Below are positions 27,669 through 36,616 of a stretch of 64,000 nucleotides of DNA, piece by piece. This stretch comes from JACVRW01 sp963734365. GTDB taxonomy: Bacteria; Actinomycetota; Thermoleophilia; Solirubrobacterales; Thermoleophilaceae. Positions within the stretch are counted from its first letter, which is position 1; each line of letters begins with the position of its first letter. The DNA lies in assembly GCA_963734365.1 (NCBI GenBank), contig CAVTGV010000005.1, forward strand, positions 62,001 to 126,000, read 5' to 3'. The notes under the pieces are model-generated. The model was not told where the DNA came from. It made no database searches and was given only the letters and a program-made list of their open reading frames with translations. A program made the position numbers and the translations under genes.

Positions 27669-30532
27669 GCCGGCTGCCCGAGCAGCGCGGCGAGCGGATC
27701 GACCGGGCGACCGAGATCCGCTTCAGCTTCGACGGCCGTGAGGTGAGCGCCCACGAGGGGGACACGATCGGCTCGGCCCTGTTCGCCGCGGGCCAGCGCA
27801 CCTTCTCGCGCAGCTTCAAGTACCACCGAAAGCGCGGCCTCATGTGCTGCGCCGGGCAGTGCCCCAACTGCCTCGTGCAGGTGGACGACGCTCCCGGCGT
27901 GCGAGCCTGCACCGAGCCGATACGCGAGGGCATGCGGGTCACGCACATGAACGCCTCGCCGTCGCTCGAGCTGGACGCGATGCGTGCGACGGACATCTTC
28001 GGCGGCCCGTTCACACCGCCCGGCTTCTACTACAAGACCTTCATCCGCCCGCGGCGGCTGTGGCCGCTCTACGAGAAGGTGCTGCGCAGCGCAGCGGGGC
28101 TCGGCCGGCTGCGAAAGCGCCAGCCCGACCGCGAGTGGCGCACGGAGTACCGCCGCCGCCACGCCGACGTGCTGGTGGTGGGAGGCGGCGTGGCCGGCCT
28201 GTCGGCGGCCGTGGCCGCAGCGGAGCTGGGGGCCGACACTGTGCTCGCCGACGAGGGCCCGGAGCCGGGCGGTCGCCTGCTGGCCGAGGGCGGCGCCGAC
28301 TACGCCCGCGAGCTGGTGGCCCGGGCGCGCGCCGCCGGGGTGGAGGTGCTCGAGAACGCTCCGGCCCTCGGCGGCTTCGACGGTCTGGTTCCGATCTGGC
28401 AGGGCGACACGCTGCACCAGGTCCGCTCCCGGACCCAGGTCTACGCCACCGGCGCCATCGAGCAGCCCCTGCTGTTCTCCGGCAACGACCTGCCCGGCGT
28501 GATGCTCTCCGGCGGCGCGCTGCGCCTGATCTCTCTCTACGCGCTCAGCCCGGGAACGCGCGCGGTGGTGGCCACGATGGGCGACCGCGGCCTGCACGCC
28601 GCACTGGCCCTGCTCGACGCCGGGGTGGAGGTGGCCTGCGTGGCCGACCTGCGCCCCAACGGCGGCTCGTCGGTGAGCGGGCAGCTGCAGCGCCGCAACG
28701 TGAAGGTGCTGCGCGGCGCGACCGTGCTCGAGGCCCGCGGGCGCGGGCAGGTGCAGAGCGTGATCGTCGGCCCGCCCGGAGGCGGGGACGACGCCGAGCA
28801 CACGATCGGGTGCGACCTGCTGGTGGTCTCCGGTGGCAGCGCGCCGGCCGCGTCCCTGATCACCCAGGCCGGAGGCCGCACCGCCTACGACGGGGAGCGC
28901 GGGCACTTCGCGGTGGCCGAGCTGCCGCCCGCCGTGTACGCCGCCGGCGAGGTGGCCGGTGCCGGCGAGCTCGAGGGCGCCGAGCTGTCCGGCTCCGTCG
29001 CGGGCGCGGAGGCCGCGCTGTCGCTGGGCTTCGGCGACGCCGCCGCCCGTGAGCGGGCCGCCTCCGATCGCGAGTCGCTCGAGCGCCGCCCCGCCTGGCC
29101 CACGCCCACGGCGGTGCCGCCGCCGGTCACGAGCGAGCGCAAGGGCAAGTGCTTCGCGTGCCTGTGCGAGGACGTGACCACCAAGGACGTGCACCTGAGC
29201 GTGGAGGAGGGCTACGACTCGATCGAGCTGTCCAAGCGCTACACCACGACGACCATGGGGCCGTGCCAGGGGCGCATGTGTCAGCTGCCCGCGGTCCGGC
29301 TGATGGCGAAGGAGACCGGCCAGAGCCTCGAGGAGGTGGGCACCACCACCGCCCGGCCGCCCTGGGTCACCGTGCCGATGGGGGTCTTGGCCGGGCGCCC
29401 GTTCGAGCCCGCCAAGCGCTCGGCCATCCACGCCCGCCACCGCGAGCTGGGCGGGAACATCATGTGGGCCGGCGACTGGCGCCGCGCCTACGACTACGGC
29501 GACCCGCGCGGCGAGGCCGTGGCCGTGCACGAGGCCGCCGGGCTGATCGACGTGTCCACTCTGGGCAAGCTCATCGTGAGCGGGCCCGACGCGGGCGAGC
29601 TGCTGGACCGGCTCTATCCCAACCGCTTCTCGAACCTGAAGCCCGGGCGCATCCGCTACGGCGTGATGGCGAGCGACTCCGGCCGGATCATGGACGACGG
29701 GACCGTCTGCCGCCTCGACGACGACTCCTTCTACGTCACAACCACGTCGAGCGGTGCCGGGGCGGTCTACGCGTGGTTCTCGTGGTGGCTCGCGGACTGG
29801 GATCTCGACGTCCACCTCACCGACGTCACGCAGGGCCTCGCCGCGATCAACCTCGCCGGCCCGCGCTCGCGGGAGGTCATGGGCGCCGTCACGGACCTCG
29901 ACTGCTCGGCTGAGGCGTTCACATACCTGGACGGCAAGCAGGCCGAGGTGGCGGGGGTGCCGTGCCTCATCCTGCGCATCGGCTTCGTGGGCGAGGTGGG
30001 TTACGAGATCCACTGCCCGGCCGCACAGGGAGAGCACCTCTGGGACGCCCTGCTCGAGGCCGGCGCCGAGCACGGCGTCAGGCCCTTCGGGCTCGAGCCG
30101 CAGCGGCTCTTGCGGCTGCAGAAGATGCACATCCTGGTGGGCCAGGACACGGACTCGGAGTCCAACCCCTTCGCTGCGGCGATGCCCTGGATCGTCAAGC
30201 TCGACAAGGAGCAGGACTTCATCGGCAAGTGGGCGCTCGAGCACTACTCCGACCAACCGCTGGAGACCGCGCTGGTGGGCTTCACGCTCGCCAACGGTCA
30301 CGTGCCCACCGAGGGAGCGGCGATCATGCCCGACGGCGAGAGCCCGATGGGCCAGGTCACGAGCGCGCGCTATTCACCTCAGCTCGATCGGGTGATAGGA
30401 CTCGCCTGGGTGCCCGCCGCCCTGGCCGAGGACGGTGCGAGCGTGACGATCTCGGACAACGGCCGGCGGCTCGCCGCCGAGGTGGTCACCAAGCCGTTCT
30501 ATGACCCGGAGGGCGAGGTGCTGCGCTCGTGA
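27665..30532 (+). CDS. soxA: Alpha subunit of sarcosine oxidase-like / N-methylglutamate dehydrogenase
   Basis: The 955-residue protein has an N-terminal ferredoxin-like domain (residues about 18-105), an FAD/NAD-binding domain (VLVVGGGVAGLSAAVAA near 170), a central Cys-rich segment and a C-terminal GcvT-like tetrahydrofolate domain (from about residue 590). The enzyme oxidises an N-methyl group and passes the carbon to tetrahydrofolate. Two Cys sets are intact: 62, 66, 69, 82 in the ferredoxin domain and 499, 501, 534, 539 in the central segment. Classical O2-using sarcosine oxidases, as I recall, lack the first set, so this subunit may carry Fe-S clusters and act as a dehydrogenase. The GTG start lies inside the soxD stop. 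With gmaS/mgs next door, MgdC is the preferred equivalent. Confidence 0.9.
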   Translation: MSRLPEQRGERIDRATEIRFSFDGREVSAHEGDTIGSALFAAGQRTFSRSFKYHRKRGLMCCAGQCPNCLVQVDDAPGVRACTEPIREGMRVTHMNASPSLELDAMRATDIFGGPFTPPGFYYKTFIRPRRLWPLYEKVLRSAAGLGRLRKRQPDREWRTEYRRRHADVLVVGGGVAGLSAAVAAAELGADTVLADEGPEPGGRLLAEGGADYARELVARARAAGVEVLENAPALGGFDGLVPIWQGDTLHQVRSRTQVYATGAIEQPLLFSGNDLPGVMLSGGALRLISLYALSPGTRAVVATMGDRGLHAALALLDAGVEVACVADLRPNGGSSVSGQLQRRNVKVLRGATVLEARGRGQVQSVIVGPPGGGDDAEHTIGCDLLVVSGGSAPAASLITQAGGRTAYDGERGHFAVAELPPAVYAAGEVAGAGELEGAELSGSVAGAEAALSLGFGDAAARERAASDRESLERRPAWPTPTAVPPPVTSERKGKCFACLCEDVTTKDVHLSVEEGYDSIELSKRYTTTTMGPCQGRMCQLPAVRLMAKETGQSLEEVGTTTARPPWVTVPMGVLAGRPFEPAKRSAIHARHRELGGNIMWAGDWRRAYDYGDPRGEAVAVHEAAGLIDVSTLGKLIVSGPDAGELLDRLYPNRFSNLKPGRIRYGVMASDSGRIMDDGTVCRLDDDSFYVTTTSSGAGAVYAWFSWWLADWDLDVHLTDVTQGLAAINLAGPRSREVMGAVTDLDCSAEAFTYLDGKQAEVAGVPCLILRIGFVGEVGYEIHCPAAQGEHLWDALLEAGAEHGVRPFGLEPQRLLRLQKMHILVGQDTDSESNPFAAAMPWIVKLDKEQDFIGKWALEHYSDQPLETALVGFTLANGHVPTEGAAIMPDGESPMGQVTSARYSPQLDRVIGLAWVPAALAEDGASVTISDNGRRLAAEVVTKPFYDPEGEVLRS

Positions 30533-31260
30533 GCATCAGCTTCCTGTCGCCCGGCTCCGCTGCTCCGGCCCTCAGCCCGATGGAGCGCCAGGCACTCGCC
30601 GCCGGAGGGCGGCTCGAGCGGCGCGACGGCTGGAACGTGGCCGTGGGCTTCGACGGCGAGGACGCCGAACGCGAGCGCCTGCGGGAGACGGTCGGGTTCA
30701 CCGATGTCTCCCACCTGGGCAAGATCGAGATCCAGGCCGGTGGCGACGATCTGGCCGCGATCGCCGCCGCAGGAGGGGCCGGCGCGCTGGACCTGGGCCG
30801 GGCCACCCGCACGCCCGGGGCGTGGTGGTGCCCGTACACCCGCGAGCGCGCGATCGTCCTCTGCGAGCCGGGCGACGCCGCCGCGCTGCTCGAGACGCTC
30901 GATGAGGCGGCCGCGCGAGCCGCGGGTCACGCCTCGGTGCTCGACGTGACCTGCGTGTTCGGCGCCATGACCATCGCCGGCCCGCTGGCGCGTGAGACGT
31001 TCGCGCGCTTCACGGCGCTCGACCTGCGTCCGCAGTCGCTGCCAATGCACGGCTTCCGGCCCGGCTCCGTGGCGCGCACGCCCGGGGCGGTCCTGCGCGA
31101 GGGCGAGGACCGCTTCCTGATGACCTTCGGGTTTGCGCTAGGCCAGTACGTATGGACCGTGGTGGCCGACGCCGCGGAGAGCCTCGGCGGCGGGCCAGTG
31201 GGTCTCGACGCGCTCGAGCCGGTCGAAGAGCCGGTGGCTGGGGTGTCGCCCGGTGCGTGA
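30529..31260 (+). CDS. soxG: Gamma subunit of sarcosine oxidase-like / N-methylglutamate dehydrogenase
   Basis: The 243-residue protein has the SoxG/GcvT-like fold: an N-terminal RDGWNVAVGFDGEDAERERL segment, GFTDVSHLGKIEIQ near residues 58-71, and a C-terminal FLMTFGFALGQYVWTVV near 200. The gamma subunit is structural and has no cofactor of its own. It overlaps both the alpha gene (four bases) and the beta gene (eight bases), so the complex is translated stoichiometrically. It is somewhat longer than typical SoxG (about 200 residues). Confidence 0.85.
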   Translation: MSISFLSPGSAAPALSPMERQALAAGGRLERRDGWNVAVGFDGEDAERERLRETVGFTDVSHLGKIEIQAGGDDLAAIAAAGGAGALDLGRATRTPGAWWCPYTRERAIVLCEPGDAAALLETLDEAAARAAGHASVLDVTCVFGAMTIAGPLARETFARFTALDLRPQSLPMHGFRPGSVARTPGAVLREGEDRFLMTFGFALGQYVWTVVADAAESLGGGPVGLDALEPVEEPVAGVSPGA

Positions 31261-32470
31261 CCTGTTCCGGACCCGGCGCATGTGGAGGCGGCGCTCGGAG
31301 CTCAAGGACTCCTACGACGTGGTGATCATCGGCGGCGGCTCGCACGGGCTGGCCACCGCCTACTACCTGGCACGCGACCACGGCGTGACCGACGTGGCGA
31401 TCCTCGAGAAGAGCTACATCGGCTCCGGCGCGGCGGGCCGAAACACCACCATCCTGCGCTCGAACTACAAGACCGAGGAGGGCGCGCGCTTCTACGACGC
31501 CTCGGTCAAGCTCTACGAGGGGCTCTCGCAGGAGCTGAACTTCAACCTGCTGTTCTCGCAGATCGGCCACCTCACGCTCGCCCACACCGACCGCGCGATG
31601 TTCGTGATGGCCAACCGCGCGGAGGTCAACCGCCTCAACGGCATCGACTCGAGCCTGATCTATCCCGACGAGATCAAGAAGCTCGCCCCGGCGATGCAGG
31701 TGGACAACCCCCACGCCGTGCACCCGATCATGGGTGCGCTCTACCACCCGCCGGGCGGCGTGATCCGCCACGACGCGGTGGTGTGGGGCCTGGCCCGCGG
31801 GGCCGACCACGGCGGGGCCGAGATCCATCCCTACACCGAGGTCACGGGAATCGAGCGCCAGAACGGGCGGGTGGCGGGCGTGACCACCAACCGCGGCAGG
31901 ATCAAGGCGGGCACGGTGCTCAACTGCACCGCCGGCTGGAGCTCGCTGATCTCCGACATGGCCGGCGTGGAGATGCCCATCACCACCCACATCCTGCAGG
32001 CCTGCGTGACCGAGCCGGTCAAGCCGCTGCTCGACGTGGTGATCGTGTCCTCGCAGATGCACGTGTACATCTCGCAGACCGACCGCGGCGAGTTCCTGAT
32101 GGGCGCCGAGATCGAGCCCTGGACCACCTACCGGATGCAGGGCACGCTCAACTTCCTGCAGGAGGTCTGCCGCCACTCGCTCGAGCTGTTCCCGCAGCTG
32201 GAGCGGGCGCGGATCCTGCGCAGCTGGGCGGGCCTCTGCGACCTCAGCCCGGACTACAGCCCGATCCTCGGCAAGACCGAGGTCGAGGGCTTCCACGTGA
32301 GCTCGGGCTGGGGCACCTACGGCTTCAAGGCCGCGCCGATCGTCGGCAAGACGCTGGCCGAGCTGGCGGCCACCAACAAGACGCCGGAGCTGATTGCCCC
32401 GTTCGCGCTCGAGCGCTTCTACGAGGACAAGCTGGTATCGGAGCTCGCGGCTGCCGCCGTGAGTCATTGA
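31253..32470 (+). CDS. soxB: Beta subunit of sarcosine oxidase-like / N-methylglutamate dehydrogenase
   Basis: The 405-residue flavoprotein is the catalytic beta subunit. It has the dinucleotide motif VVIIGGGSHGLATAYYLA at 23-40, a conserved GAAGRNTTILRSNY loop, and IRHDAVVWGLARGAD, in which His173 matches the number I recall for the residue that covalently holds FMN in SoxB. The C-terminal SWAGLCDLSPDYSPILG and GTYGFKAAPIVGK segments are typical. FAD at this subunit dehydrogenates the N-methyl amino acid. Context favours N-methylglutamate (MgdA) over sarcosine. The gene is followed 18 bases later by fhs. Confidence 0.92.
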   Translation: MRDLFRTRRMWRRRSELKDSYDVVIIGGGSHGLATAYYLARDHGVTDVAILEKSYIGSGAAGRNTTILRSNYKTEEGARFYDASVKLYEGLSQELNFNLLFSQIGHLTLAHTDRAMFVMANRAEVNRLNGIDSSLIYPDEIKKLAPAMQVDNPHAVHPIMGALYHPPGGVIRHDAVVWGLARGADHGGAEIHPYTEVTGIERQNGRVAGVTTNRGRIKAGTVLNCTAGWSSLISDMAGVEMPITTHILQACVTEPVKPLLDVVIVSSQMHVYISQTDRGEFLMGAEIEPWTTYRMQGTLNFLQEVCRHSLELFPQLERARILRSWAGLCDLSPDYSPILGKTEVEGFHVSSGWGTYGFKAAPIVGKTLAELAATNKTPELIAPFALERFYEDKLVSELAAAAVSH

Positions 32471-32488
32471 CATGAGGGAGGACCACGA

Positions 32489-34168
32489 ATGAAGAGCAGC
32501 CTCGAGATCGCCCAGGAGGCCGAGCTCCTCCCGATCGAGACCATCGCGGAGCGCACCGGCCTGACGCCCGACGAGTTCGAGCCCTACGGCCGCTTCAAGG
32601 CCAAGGTGTCGCTGGACGTGATCGAGCGCATGGCCGATGTGCCCGACGGCAAGATCGTCTGCGTGGCGGGCGTGACGCCGACCAAGGCCGGCGAGGGCAA
32701 GACCACCACCGCCGTCGGGCTCACCCAGGGTCTGGGCCACATCGGCAAGGACCCGCTGCTGTGCCTGCGCGAGCCCTCGCTCGGTCCCGTGTTCGGCATC
32801 AAGGGCGGAGCCGCCGGCGGCGGCCTGACGCAGGTGGTGCCGATGGAGGACCTGAACCTCCATTTCACGGGCGACATCCACGCGATCGGCGCGGCCAACA
32901 ACCTCCTCGCCGCGCTTCTCGACGCCTCGATCCTGCACGGCAACCCGCACAAGATCGACGCTCTGCGGATCGGCTGGCGGCGGGCGCTCGACATGAACGA
33001 TCGCGCCCTGCGCCAGGTGGCGCTCGGCCTCGGCGGGCGTGCCAACGGCTACCCGCGCGAGTCCGGCTTCGACATCACGGCGGCCTCAGAGGTGATGGCC
33101 ATCCTCGCTGTGGCGCGCGACCTCCACGACCTGCGGGCCCGCCTCGGCGCGATCACCGTGGCCAGCTCCTACGACGGCGGCAAGCCCGTGACCGCGGAGG
33201 ACCTCGGCGCGGCCGGGGCCATGACGGTGCTGCTCAAGGATGCGCTCAAGCCCAACCTGATTCAGACGCTCGAGGGCCAGCCCTGCCTGATGCACGCCGG
33301 CCCGTTCGCCAACATCGCGCACGGCAACTCGTCGCTGGTGGCGGACCTGATCGGCCAGAAGCTGGGCGACTACGTGATCACCGAGTCGGGCTTCGGGTCG
33401 GACATGGGGATGGAGAAGTTCTTCGACATCGTCTGCCGCAAGGGCGGGATCGCCCCCAGCGCCGTGGTGCTCGTGGCCACGGTGCGCGCGCTCAAGCACC
33501 ACGGCGGGATCGAGGACGACCCACGCGTGGACGCCGCCAAGGCCAGGACCGCGCTCGAAGAGGGCTTCGCCAACCTGCGCCGGCACCTGGGCATCGTCAA
33601 GACCTTCGGCCTGCCCTGTGTGGTGGCCGTGAACAGGCGCCCGGGCGACACCGACGAGGAGGTCGAGCTGGTCCGCTCGCTCGCGCTCGAGGCCGGGGCC
33701 TTCGGCGCAGAGGTCAACGAGGGCTTCGCCCGCGGTGGCGAGGGCGCGGCGGCTCTGGCCGAGGCGGTGGCGGACGCGGCCGAGCAGCCCAACGAGTTCG
33801 GCTACACCTACGACGACGAAGATTCGATCGAGGAGAAGATCTGCAAGGTCGCGCGCAAGGTCTACGGGGCCAAGGACGTGGTGTTCTACCTCGAGGCCAG
33901 GCGCCGGATGCGCCAGTACGAGGACGAGGGCCTCGACAAGCTGCCGATCTGCATGGCCAAGACGCACCTGTCGCTGTCCGCCGATCCCGCGCTCCTGAAC
34001 GCGCCGGAGGACTTCGAGCTGCCGGTTCGCGACATCCGCGCGTACACCGGCGCGGGCTGGCTCGTGCCCCTGTGCGGTGACATCCAGCAGATGCCGGGAC
34101 TTGGCAAGACACCGGCTGCCCTCAACGTCGACATCGACGGCGACGGACGGACGGTCGGGCTGTTCTAG
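32489..34168 (+). CDS. fhs: Formate-tetrahydrofolate ligase
   Basis: The 559-residue enzyme interconverts formate, ATP and tetrahydrofolate with 10-formyl-tetrahydrofolate. The P-loop TPTKAGEGKTTTAVGL is near residues 64-79 and LREPSLGPVFGIKGGAAGGG near 93-112; the length is normal. A GAGGGAGGA site precedes the ATG. It is the last gene of the soxDAGB-fhs unit. Methylene-tetrahydrofolate formed by the alpha subunit can be oxidised to formyl-tetrahydrofolate and released as formate with ATP gain, or the reaction can run toward assimilation as FtfL does in serine-cycle methylotrophs. The matching cyclohydrolase fchA is at 57.5 kb. Confidence 0.96.
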   Translation: MKSSLEIAQEAELLPIETIAERTGLTPDEFEPYGRFKAKVSLDVIERMADVPDGKIVCVAGVTPTKAGEGKTTTAVGLTQGLGHIGKDPLLCLREPSLGPVFGIKGGAAGGGLTQVVPMEDLNLHFTGDIHAIGAANNLLAALLDASILHGNPHKIDALRIGWRRALDMNDRALRQVALGLGGRANGYPRESGFDITAASEVMAILAVARDLHDLRARLGAITVASSYDGGKPVTAEDLGAAGAMTVLLKDALKPNLIQTLEGQPCLMHAGPFANIAHGNSSLVADLIGQKLGDYVITESGFGSDMGMEKFFDIVCRKGGIAPSAVVLVATVRALKHHGGIEDDPRVDAAKARTALEEGFANLRRHLGIVKTFGLPCVVAVNRRPGDTDEEVELVRSLALEAGAFGAEVNEGFARGGEGAAALAEAVADAAEQPNEFGYTYDDEDSIEEKICKVARKVYGAKDVVFYLEARRRMRQYEDEGLDKLPICMAKTHLSLSADPALLNAPEDFELPVRDIRAYTGAGWLVPLCGDIQQMPGLGKTPAALNVDIDGDGRTVGLF

Positions 34169-34212
34169 CCAGGCTCTTCTAGGCGGCGGAAGGCGGGTCT
34201 AGTATCTCCCCG

Positions 34213-35046
34213 GTGACCAGCGAGGGCGCAGAGACAGGCGCGACCTCCAGGGAGGCCAGGCCGTCGCTGGTGGACATCGCCGAGGACGCGCTGCGCACCT
34301 GGCTCGCCACCGGCCGCCACCGCCCGGGCGAGCGCCTGCCGCCGGAGCAGGAGTTGTCCTCGCACCTGGGCATCTCGCGCGGCACGCTGCGCACTGCCCT
34401 GCAGCGCCTGGAGGAGAGCGGCGAGATCGTGCGCCGTCAGGGCAGCGGCACCTACGTCGGGCGGGCGCCCACCAGCAGCCTCGACGAGGGCCTCGAGAAG
34501 CTGATCTCCTACAGCGAGCTGGCCCGCCAGCGGGGAGTGAAGATCGAGCTCGGCGAGCTCGAGCTCGAGGACCGGCGCCTCGGTCCCGACGCCGGGGCCC
34601 TGTTCGAGCTCGACCCCGACACCCCCGCGATGACGGTCACGCGCGTGCTGTTGATGGACGGTCAGCGCGGATCGTGGATGCGCGACGTGGTCAATCCCCG
34701 CTTCGAGCTGCCGGCCCCGTCCCGGCTGCGCCAGATGCTCGAGCGCGGCGACATGGTGCTCGACGTGCTGCTCGGCGAGGGCATTCCGGTGGCCTACACG
34801 CGCGCCCACATCCTCGCCCGGGTGCTCACCAGGCGCGACCGCGTGGGCAAGGCGCTCGACGTGGGCGAGACGCTGGCCGCGATCGAGGTCGACCACGTGA
34901 CCTCCACCGCGGAGGGCTCACCGGTGATGCATTCGGTGGATGTGTTCCTGCCCAACAGCATCGACCTGCACGTGATGCGCTGGCTCGAAGATCTGCCGCC
35001 CGTGCCCGCCATCAGCCGCACTGCGCCCGTACGGGCGGAGTCCTGA
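34213..35046 (+). CDS. HutC-type GntR-family regulator, candidate methylamine repressor
   Basis: The 277-residue protein has an N-terminal GntR winged helix (about residues 17-80: GERLPPEQELSSHLGISRGT followed by LRTALQRLEESGEIVRRQGS) and a C-terminal UTRA effector domain (about 105-255, with AMTVTRVLLMDGQ). HutC-type regulators release DNA when they bind a small metabolite, so an amine or glutamate derivative is a reasonable inducer. It lies between the soxDAGB-fhs and gmaS-mgsABC operons. I infer that it binds the seven GKACNAATTTGTNC sites of the island. A TAGTAT element at 34200-34205 ends eight bases before its GTG, suggesting a leaderless transcript; no operator copy precedes it, but read-through from fhs is possible. 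Confidence 0.88.
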   Translation: MTSEGAETGATSREARPSLVDIAEDALRTWLATGRHRPGERLPPEQELSSHLGISRGTLRTALQRLEESGEIVRRQGSGTYVGRAPTSSLDEGLEKLISYSELARQRGVKIELGELELEDRRLGPDAGALFELDPDTPAMTVTRVLLMDGQRGSWMRDVVNPRFELPAPSRLRQMLERGDMVLDVLLGEGIPVAYTRAHILARVLTRRDRVGKALDVGETLAAIEVDHVTSTAEGSPVMHSVDVFLPNSIDLHVMRWLEDLPPVPAISRTAPVRAES

Positions 35047-35054
35047 TCTCTCCT

Positions 35055-35068
35055 GTACAAATTTGCTC
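35055..35068. promoter_or_regulatory. Operator copy 2, upstream of gmaS
   Basis: GTACAAATTTGCTC lies about 70 bases before the gmaS ATG. A TATAGT element at 35079-35084 is a good -10 candidate, which places the operator over the -35 region. Repression by steric block is inferred. Confidence 0.55.
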
Positions 35069-35137
35069 AAAGCGGTGATATAGTCGCCGCGCGCGGGCGG
35101 CCTGGCCCGAGCCTCAGCGACCACCGGAGGAAGATGC

Positions 35138-36607
35138 ATGAGCGAGAGCGTCACCGTCGACGGTGTTTCCCCCAACGGTTTCGGTGGCGATGTGGGGACG
35201 GTGCTGAAGAGCGCCCGCTCGGAGATGCCGCCCGCCACGCTCGAAGAGGCCCGCACCCAGCCCGGGCGGCGGGAGCGAATCGAGGAGATCACCCGGCGTA
35301 TTCAGTCCGAGGGGATCAAGTACGTCTTCTTCCAGCAGGTATCGGTTACCGGAAGGGTGATGGGGAAGGGCGTGGTGGCCGACTTCTTCCCCCAGGTCGC
35401 GGAGAAGGGCTACCAGCTCGTCTACGGCGCCACCGCCAACCTGTTCACCGACCGTGACGGCAACTACATCGGCTTCGGGCCGGAAGAGTCCGAGCTGGCG
35501 GCGATCGCGGATCTCGACACCTTCGCCATCCTGCCCTGGGACTCCCGCGTGGCGCGCGTGTTTTGCGACTGCTACGACACCGAGACGGGCAAATTGCTGG
35601 ACGCCGACCCGCGCCAGAATTTGAAGCGCGTGGTATCTGAGTTCGAGCAGGAGCTCGGCTACAGCTTCCTGATCGGCATCGAGCCGGAGATGATGTGGCT
35701 CAAGAAGGGCGAGGACGGCTCGGCGCCCGAGGGCGTGACCAAGCCTTACTGCTACCACATCCATCAGTTCGAGGAGCTGCGTCCGGTGCTGCTCGACGTC
35801 GTCGAGTACGGGCAGGCTCTCGGCCTGGACATGAGCTACGGCGACCACGAGGACGCCCCCGGCCAGCTCGAGCTGAACTTCCGCTTCGACCGGCCCGTGC
35901 GCACGGCCGACAACATCACCACCTACCGCCAGATCATCGCCGCGGTGGGCCGCAAGCACGACCTGCTCGGAACCTTCATGCCCAAGCCGTTCACCGGAGT
36001 CTCCGCAAACGGCCACCACCACCACTTCACGCTTATGGACGAGGACGGCAACAACGTCTTCCATGACCCGGACGGCGCCGCGCAGCTCTCGGACACCGCC
36101 CGCCACTTCCTCGGCGGGATGCTCGATCACTTCGGCGCGCTGATGTGCGTCGGCAACCCCACGGTCAACTCCTACTGCCGCATGTGGGACCACGGTTTCT
36201 GGGCTCCGGTGTACAAGAACTGGGGCTGGCAGAACCGCACCTGTACCGTGCGTGTCGCGTCGGGCGGGCGCTTCGAGTACCGAGGCGTGGACTCGTCCTG
36301 CAACCCATACCTCACGATCGCCTCCCTGCTCGTCGCTGGGCTCGACGGGATCCGCAACGAGAGCGACCCCGGCCCGCCGCAGACGGGCAACACCTACGAG
36401 CTGCTGGAGAGCGGCTCTGAGATCGAGCGTGTGCCTGACAGCCTCGGGGCGGCGCTTGACGAGCTGGCCAAGGACGAGGTCGTCCAGGCCTCGATGCCCG
36501 GACGCCTCTACAAGGTGTTCGACTGGTACAAGCGCGACGAGTGGGAGCGCTACCTGGCCGCGGTCACCGACTGGGAGCGCGACGAGTACCTGGAGGTCCT
36601 CCCCTAG
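35138..36607 (+). CDS. gmaS: Glutamine synthetase-family gamma-glutamylmethylamide synthetase
   Basis: The 489-residue protein is a GlnT/type III-like glutamine synthetase: FFQQVSVTGRVMGKGV near residue 66, the metal-binding GIEPEMMW, DHEDAPGQLELNFRFD, ANGHHHHFTLMD with the ATP-loop histidines, and a C-terminal CNPYLTIASLLVAGLDGI. In the N-methylglutamate pathway this family ligates methylamine to glutamate with ATP. The immediate neighbours mgsABC and the nearby soxDAGB-like genes make that assignment far more likely than ordinary glutamine synthesis. A GGAGGAAG site before the ATG supports the start; about 40 residues precede the usual N-terminus. An operator copy lies upstream. Confidence 0.88.
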   Translation: MSESVTVDGVSPNGFGGDVGTVLKSARSEMPPATLEEARTQPGRRERIEEITRRIQSEGIKYVFFQQVSVTGRVMGKGVVADFFPQVAEKGYQLVYGATANLFTDRDGNYIGFGPEESELAAIADLDTFAILPWDSRVARVFCDCYDTETGKLLDADPRQNLKRVVSEFEQELGYSFLIGIEPEMMWLKKGEDGSAPEGVTKPYCYHIHQFEELRPVLLDVVEYGQALGLDMSYGDHEDAPGQLELNFRFDRPVRTADNITTYRQIIAAVGRKHDLLGTFMPKPFTGVSANGHHHHFTLMDEDGNNVFHDPDGAAQLSDTARHFLGGMLDHFGALMCVGNPTVNSYCRMWDHGFWAPVYKNWGWQNRTCTVRVASGGRFEYRGVDSSCNPYLTIASLLVAGLDGIRNESDPGPPQTGNTYELLESGSEIERVPDSLGAALDELAKDEVVQASMPGRLYKVFDWYKRDEWERYLAAVTDWERDEYLEVLP

Positions 36608-36616
36608 AGGGGCGTC

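Noticed and set aside
27473..30301. Reverse-strand open frame of about 940 codons opposite the soxA-like gene
   Set aside because: Shadow frame with low-complexity composition; the forward frame carries flavin, Fe-S-type and GcvT motifs.
27351..32470. Plain heterotetrameric sarcosine oxidase for creatine or glycine betaine breakdown
   Set aside because: Possible by family, but gmaS, mgsABC and tmd next to it, with the shared operator, favour N-methylglutamate; no creatinase, betaine demethylase or glyA is beside it.
31010..32950. Reverse-strand frame opposite the soxB-like and fhs genes
   Set aside because: Shadow of two well-supported genes; no recognisable domain.
35614..35627. Eighth operator copy inside gmaS (AGAATTTGAAG)
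   Set aside because: It has the AATTTG core but lacks the GKAC and GTNC arms and is inside coding sequence.
35138..36607. Ordinary glutamine synthetase for ammonium assimilation
   Set aside because: Type III-like features and direct coupling to mgsABC point to gamma-glutamylmethylamide synthesis.
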